DNA of 13,349 bases, taken from contig JALLPB010000729.1 of assembly GCA_036939975.1 (NCBI GenBank), forward strand, positions 1-13,349, given 5' to 3'. Numbering within the stretch: the first letter of the stretch is position 1; each line of letters opens with the position of its first letter. The notes beneath the pieces were generated by a model. The model ran no database searches, had not been told where the DNA came from, and saw nothing but the letters and a program-made list of their open reading frames with translations. The translations under genes and the position numbers were made by a program. The stretch is from Cyclostephanos tholiformis (lineage: Eukaryota; Bacillariophyta; Thalassiosirophyceae; Thalassiosirales; Thalassiosiraceae). Below, in pieces: positions 9,037 to 13,349 of the stretch.

Positions 9037-10966
9037 TTACTGTTGATGTGCAGGGGCTGTTTATAGTATGGGAACATTTACGTAAGTTGACCAGCGTTGA
9101 TCACGCGCAAGAACGTTAACAATAAGAGAGTTGAGCTTCAAGCATTGACGTACCAATAACATCATCAATTTTAAGAATCATCTTGACAACCTGTGTAGCA
9201 AGCTGGATCTGCTCTTGCTTCCCAATCAATGTCTCAAAAACACCCACATCTTTCATATTGCAGGAGTGGTATCCGTCCTCAGTTGGGTCTTGCATGATGC
9301 CTAGACCAATGAAGGGACACCCTTCTTTCAACTGCCGCGACTTGGCAGCTGCAACTTCTTCAATTGGCGAAAGGCCAGAATTCTCGGCAAGTGCAAGGGG
9401 GATATCGTCCAGGGCATCGGCAAAAGCTCGAATAGCGTACTGGTCAACACCCGCTACCGTATCCGCGTGCTTGCTGACGGCAACAGAGCATGCAATTTCG
9501 GACGAACCTCCGCCATAAACGACACGATTGTCCTTGATGAGATTGCGGACAACGCACATGGCATCATGGAGAGAACGCTTCGCTTCATCCACAATCATTT
9601 TATTCCCTCCGCGCACGAGGACCGTCACGGCATTGGAGTTGGCGCAGTCTTCGATCACAAGCATGCGATCCTTGGTGTTTCCAAACGACACTTCGCGTAC
9701 AAGACCGGCCTTGCCTAGTTTGTCGGCGCTCAACTCTGAGAATCGAGGGACGATACGCCCGCCAGTGGCGATGGCGATGTGTTCAATTTCAACTCCTCCT
9801 ACCCATCGGACAGCGGGAAGATCGTTTTGGAAGAGAAGGTGATTGGCCTCATCGTCAAAGCCCCACTGGCAAATGACCAAGTTGGCGCCGCAATCCTTTA
9901 CCTGCTTAACCATCTCTTTGAAGTAGTCTTGCTCCTGCTTATACAGCTTGTCGTATGCCTCTTTGGTATTGATGTCCAACTTGTGCTTTGTCTTGGGCTT
10001 GGGAGGTTCAAATGGACAAGTCAAAATACACATCTTCGCATCCTTGATAGTTTTGCTCATTTGAGGGTGTGAGATATCCTTGTCGATTACGATTCCATTG
10101 ACAAGCTCCGTGTCCTCCAAGGACCCCCCAGGCTTCCCTTCCATGCGAATCATATCGAAATTCACGTCCTTACGATCAAGGTCAGCCACACAAAGCACAG
10201 CATTGACTGCAATCTCTGCCATTTTGCGCTTGTCAACGTTAACGATTTTCGAGCTCAAAGTAGTCATCGCGGTAGTCACCAATGGTTCAACGTCGTCCTT
10301 CGAGAATATCACTTTGTCAGCGATGGCATTCAGTTGCTCGATCGCCACATCCGCAGCCTTCTCGTACCCCTCGGCTATACGAACAGGATGAATGCCCCTG
10401 GCGAGGAGTTTCTCCGCCTGTTCCAACAAAGATCCGGCGAGGACTACCACTCCCGTCGTCCCGTCACCGATTTCATCGTCTTGAGAAGACGACAATTCCA
10501 CCATGAGCTTGGCGACTTCGTGATCCACGTGCATGCGTTCAAGGATGGTAGCTCCGTCGTTGGTGATGGTAACGTCGCCATCGGGGGAGATGAGGATTTT
10601 ATCCATTCCCTTAGGGCCAAGAGACGAGCGAAGGATTTTGGATATGGATGTTGCGGCGAGGATATTTGACTGGATTGTGTTTAGAAAGTACAAGGTGGGG
10701 TGAGATTGTACGGGTGCAATCGCGAAATTATATTCTGATATTATGCTTACCCTCACAGCCTCTAACCCTTTTACCCGCGCTTTGGCCTGCTGCTCTTTCA
10801 AAATAATGAAAGGCCGGCCGTATTCATCTGAAAAATCAATGGCAGAAGGCGATCGAATGTGTGAGTCGGTGACATTGAAGCATCGACTTGAATATGGAGC
10901 GCACCAGAAAATCAGGAACACCGTCGCCAGGAAAAGCCAGTCGAACTCACCATATACCATAGACAT
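9037..10966 (-). CDS. CCT5: T-complex protein 1 subunit epsilon (CCT5), four exons
   Basis: Join of complement 10966-10951, 10827-10751, 10669-9154 and 9056-9037, giving 542 residues, the usual CCT5 size. CCT5 is one of eight subunits of the cytosolic TRiC/CCT ring that folds actin, tubulin and other proteins with ATP. The spliced N-terminus MSMVYDEYGRPF matches the CCT5 hallmark DEYGRPF. ATP-site motifs are LGPKG at 48-52, NDGATIL at 68-74 and GDGTT at 99-103; the apical and C-terminal parts align throughout ([30 protein letters not shown]). The group II motif reads GGGSSE rather than the usual GGGAxE. Unspliced reading gives a false N-terminal extension, a 27-residue insert after GLEAVR and a wrong tail, because introns 1 and 2 are stop-free and of length 3n. 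It converges with the methyltransferase gene and diverges from TMEM234. Subunit identity is firm; the last exon is the least certain part. Confidence 0.93.
9057..9153 (-). other. CCT5 intron 3 (97 nt)
   Basis: On the minus strand the donor is GTTATTG|GTACGT and the acceptor CTATAAACAG|CCCCTG, phase 1. Splicing replaces an atypical 13-residue tail by APAHQQ and TAA at 9039-9037, right after the conserved KIDDVI. Without splicing the frame would stop at 9116-9118 with a tail unlike CCT5. Confidence 0.65.
10670..10750 (-). other. CCT5 intron 2 (81 nt, stop-free)
   Basis: The donor is GTGAGG|GTAAGC and the acceptor ACAATCCAG|TCAAAT, phase 0. Removal joins GLEAVR to SNILAA as in other CCT5 proteins. 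The intron is 27 codons long with no in-frame stop. Confidence 0.9.
10828..10950 (-). other. CCT5 intron 1 (123 nt, stop-free)
   Basis: The donor is TATATG|GTGAGT and the acceptor GATTTTTCAG|ATGAAT, phase 1 (split codon G|AT, Asp6). Removal produces MSMVY-DEYGRPF. The intron is 41 codons with no in-frame stop. Confidence 0.9.
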
Positions 10967-11366
10967 TATTGAAAAGAGATATCGTTCTTGCACAGGATCA
11001 ATCTATGAAATGATAAAATCAATGCTGGACTTGTTTCATCGTCCCGCTCTATCTACTCTCCGCTCTCCCCTTCTTCGTCGGACGAATTTGAATGTGGGGC
11101 TGTGGCATTGGGCAGAATATATTTTTTTAGCATTAACTTTTTAGAAACAAATTAATTTTGTATTATTATTTATTATTTTAATTCAAAATTGATAAATTAA
11201 ATATTAGCGTAACCCTAAGATTATGCCCAACATCTTTCATCTCACCTAAACCACGACGGGCGGTGGCCGGTGGTTCCGTAACATTTCTTCCTCCATTGCC
11301 TCGATTGCATTCGCCTTCATCGCGACGACTTGCACTGTCAATGGTACTTTGGTGCAGTCATCGTGG

Positions 11367-11372
11367 TGACGT
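11367..11372 (+). promoter_or_regulatory. TGACGT CRE/bZIP-like half site
   Basis: The core TGACGT lies 13 nt before a TATA box and about 100 nt before the TMEM234 ATG. In diatoms TGACGT-type elements are known in CO2/cAMP-responsive promoters; here it is motif and position only. Confidence 0.3.
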
Positions 11373-11384
11373 TTTACCGGTGGA

Positions 11385-11390
11385 TATAAA
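11385..11390 (+). promoter_or_regulatory. TATA box upstream of TMEM234
   Basis: TATAAA, in the context GGATATAAAGAAG, lies 81 nt before the ATG at 11471. That would leave a 5' UTR of about 50 nt if transcription starts about 30 nt downstream. Confidence 0.5.
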
Positions 11391-11470
11391 GAAGCGCTCC
11401 TCCTCGAGAGCGCCGAGAGCGCTGTTTTCTTATTGCTGACAGCTATAACGCAAATCTTCTGTCAGCTACT

Positions 11471-11956
11471 ATGTTGAATGCCACTGAGGCGCTCTCGCTT
11501 ATACTTGTTGGGGCATTCTGGGGATGCACGAATCCGCTCATGCGCAAGGGCTTCGTCGAAACAAAGTCCTCCGCGGAAAGATGCGAACATAATAATGTTG
11601 ACGTCGACGATGATGTAGTAGGGGTGAAAGCATTCATCATCACAAAGCTATCTCTCCTCACAAATGTCAAGGTCTGGCTACCTTATCTGATAAATCAGCT
11701 GGGTTCACTTCTATACTACAAAGCATTGGCGTCTTCCCATCTAACTCTTTCAGTACCAATATGCAACGCGACCGCCATGGTATTTTCGAGTATTACAAGT
11801 GCTATTTTGGGAGAAAGGGTGAACCAACCAGGGCGAGCAGCTATTGGCGTGATTTTAGTGCTCTTAGGAGTAGCGGTTTGCATGTATTCAAGTGAAGAAC
11901 ATGCCATGGGGGATGATATAGACCGTGGAAAGGATATTAAGCACGGAGAGCTGTAA
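11471..11956 (+). CDS. TMEM234 family membrane protein (EmrE-like small multidrug-transporter fold)
   Basis: A single exon of 161 residues, equal to the family's usual length. Four hydrophobic segments lie at about 8-24, 68-87, 91-115 and 122-141. Family hallmarks are AFWGCTNPLMRKG (15-27; animal VLWGGTQPLLKR), NQLGSLLYYKALASSHLTLS (75-94), VPICNATAMVF (95-105), LGER (113-116) and a last helix ending CMYSS. A hydrophilic acidic loop (about 30-52) separates helices 1 and 2, and the tail is charged. TMEM234 belongs to the drug/metabolite transporter superfamily by fold; zebrafish work links it to the kidney filter, and its basic function is unknown. The ATG follows a TATA box by 81 nt, supporting this start. 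Confidence 0.9.
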   Translation: MLNATEALSLILVGAFWGCTNPLMRKGFVETKSSAERCEHNNVDVDDDVVGVKAFIITKLSLLTNVKVWLPYLINQLGSLLYYKALASSHLTLSVPICNATAMVFSSITSAILGERVNQPGRAAIGVILVLLGVAVCMYSSEEHAMGDDIDRGKDIKHGEL

Positions 11957-12597
11957 CATCACTCGTTTTAGAACAAGAAATTCGTTCGAAAAGATACTCG
12001 CTGCAGGAACTTTCAACGGGACATCTTGATCATATTTTCGCACCTATTATGAAACAGAACAATATTCGATTGGATTAAAATGCGTGAATTGTAGAACTAA
12101 GTAGAATTTTTTGTTGTTCGGATATTGATTGATTGGATTGAGGTATCGTAACTGTAAAATGGTAACTTATCTTTCGCATGATCAGCGAGTAATGAGTTTT
12201 TATCCATTTAAGTAATGATGATGCTACTTACTACGAGTTCGGTAACAGCTGTTCGGTTACTAAGCAGCCCACGTTGAATTCAATGAAACGTGTTGAATTC
12301 AAATTACGTTCTCACCGCCGCCGTTTCGTTGATAATCATAGTCATCCAAAAAGTAAGCAATAGGGGTATTGCCAATGTTGTGTAGAGTAAACCCTTTAAT
12401 GGCCATATTAGTGGACGCATGTTAAGGGGGTCAATTCGCTCATGTACTTACTTCATTTTGGCCTTTGTCGATCATCATTGTCGTTGAAAAGTTGGTTTGA
12501 GGCTATTTTTTGGCAATGAGAAAGCATTTAACATAGGAATAAATATTAACTATTGTAAAAACATCCACCACAACCACAAACCATGATATTTCCAACT
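11957..12597. other. Noncoding stretch downstream of TMEM234
   Basis: There is no coding frame I can support on either strand. It should start with the TMEM234 3' UTR. An AATAAA occurs at 12538-12543, rather far from the stop for a polyadenylation signal. A cluster of small palindromes lies at 12241-12302. Confidence 0.5.
12274..12302. repeat. Two copies of the palindrome TTGAATTCAA
   Basis: The perfect 10-bp palindrome occurs at 12274-12283 and 12293-12302, start-to-start spacing 19 bp, each preceded by ACG or ACGTG. Just upstream, GTAAC and GTTAC flank nine bases (12242-12260). Confidence 0.7.
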
Positions 12598-12607
12598 TGA
12601 TGACATC

Positions 12608-13032
12608 ATGGACTTTGATGTTGTCATGTTTAGGCTTCCGATCCCTGTTCGTCACAGCCGACGGTGCGAGCTCCATCCAAACATCATGGGCAACTCCATT
12701 GTGGCTTGGTTTTGTCCAATTCTTCCAGTTGCCATCAAGGAGGACAAAAATGGCTACATGATGAGTTTTTTGATGTTGATGATGAGGATGTCATTGACAA
12801 TGACAACGATGGCCATGGCAAATGGGACAATGGCAACAACAATGGCAGCGATTCTTAAGGAAAGTATTATTATGGTGATAGTGTCAATGATGGAAAAAAC
12901 AACAATGATCACAATGACAATGGCATCAATTATGATAATGCAGTGGCAATGGCGGCGACAGAAAAAATTGTCAACAATAACAGGATCATGGTGGGAGGCC
13001 AAACACAATATGCAATAATCAACTGTTTGTGA
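12608..13032 (+). other. Low-complexity Asp/Asn/Gly-rich region, possibly a decayed coding sequence
   Basis: One frame (12664-13032) reads Asp/Asn/Gly-rich on both sides of an in-frame TAA (12856-12858): DVDDEDVIDNDNDGHG before it and GDSVNDGKNNNDHNDNG after it, ending at TGA 13030-13032. It has no good ATG. A second frame from ATG 12608 is open to 13018 but becomes Met/Thr/Ile repeats, a by-product of the GATGA/CAATGG-like composition. I recognise no domain. It is either a pseudogene fragment, a repeat-derived piece, or simple sequence. Confidence 0.3.
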
Positions 13033-13349
13033 CATTTATGGGAGGAGGAGACTAAAGAAAGAGATGAGATCAGGGCGTAACAACAAAGGAGAGGTTATGG
13101 CAGATGCAACTTCATGGAAACTTTTGAGCTCCATGAAATCAACTCCAAACCTATCTTCCACCCTCCCTGGAGCAGAATGAGGAGCCCAGCCTATTCTGCA
13201 TGCATTCTGGGAGGAAGGCTGCACTATCAGCATGATGGGCTCATGTTTAGGGCCCAATCAGAGGACGGAATGAGTGGGGGTGACATGAGCCCAAAAGTTC
13301 ACTGTAACTTGTGTAACCATTGTTACACTTTAGGCATGCCTGACCCAAG
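13033..13349. other. Right-edge noncoding stretch with a small hairpin
   Basis: I can support no gene here. A perfect 7-bp inverted repeat with a 4-nt loop (GTGTAAC-CATT-GTTACAC) lies at 13311-13328, close to the window edge. Confidence 0.4.

Larger units (their letters stand above)
10967..11470. promoter_or_regulatory. Divergent promoter region between CCT5 and TMEM234
   Basis: The 504 nt between two diverging start codons contain a strongly AT-rich block (about 11117-11215) and a GC-richer right part. A TATA-like box and a TGACGT motif sit close to the TMEM234 start. No gene is visible. Confidence 0.55.

Noticed and set aside
10967..10993. N-terminal extension of CCT5 to 10993
   Set aside because: This requires a GTG start and intron retention. 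The ATG at 10966 plus splicing gives the standard N-terminus.
10743..11144. Plus-strand open frame opposite the CCT5 5' end
   Set aside because: It overlaps two CCT5 introns and two exons in antisense, with no recognisable domain.
13036..13257. Minus-strand open frame at the right edge
   Set aside because: It is short, with no domain, no promoter evidence and no neighbour support.
1..13349. Bacterial-style operons, CRISPR arrays, insertion sequences or prophage
   Set aside because: The gene families and introns are eukaryotic. There are no spaced repeats, transposase or integrase motifs.

Overview
This window looks like nuclear DNA of a unicellular eukaryote, probably a stramenopile and most likely a diatom. 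The pointers are short GT-AG introns of about 80-310 nt, few introns per gene, compact gene spacing, acidic and Ser-rich low-complexity coding sequence, and eukaryote-only families (CCT chaperonin, TLDc, GOST/TMEM87, TMEM234). The clade is an inference. There is no sign of a bacterial operon, mobile-element enzyme, CRISPR array or virus.

Layout: five genes alternate in strand. (1) 320-4242 (+) is a large TLDc-domain protein in two exons, with a (CAA)15 repeat just before the first in-frame ATG. (2) 4588-6513 (-) is a TMEM87/GOST-type seven-transmembrane protein in two exons; the signal peptide lies in exon 1. (3) 6824-8617 (+) is a BMT5-like (DUF2431) methyltransferase domain fused to C2H2-type zinc fingers. 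(4) 9037-10966 (-) is CCT5, the epsilon subunit of the TRiC/CCT chaperonin, rebuilt here as four exons. (5) 11471-11956 (+) is a single-exon TMEM234 homologue. Genes 1/2 and 3/4 converge; genes 2/3 and 4/5 diverge from shared upstream regions of 310 and 504 nt. From 11957 to the right edge I see no secure gene, only palindromes, a low-complexity Asp/Asn/Gly-rich frame with an in-frame stop, and an edge hairpin.

The genes are ordinary cell-maintenance functions: folding, rRNA modification, endomembrane, stress. They do not form an obvious pathway. TLDc proteins (V-ATPase interaction) and TMEM87 (Golgi traffic and pH) both touch endomembrane acidification, but that link is speculative. I found no convincing new multi-gene system. 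The points most worth a second look are the methyltransferase-zinc-finger fusion, two stop-free introns of length 3n in CCT5 (one would add a hydrophobic N-terminal segment if retained), a conserved 19-residue tandem repeat in the TLDc protein, and the upstream ATGs and CAA tract at its 5' end. All exon joins are hand-built from splice-site consensus, reading phase and family resemblance, without transcript evidence.
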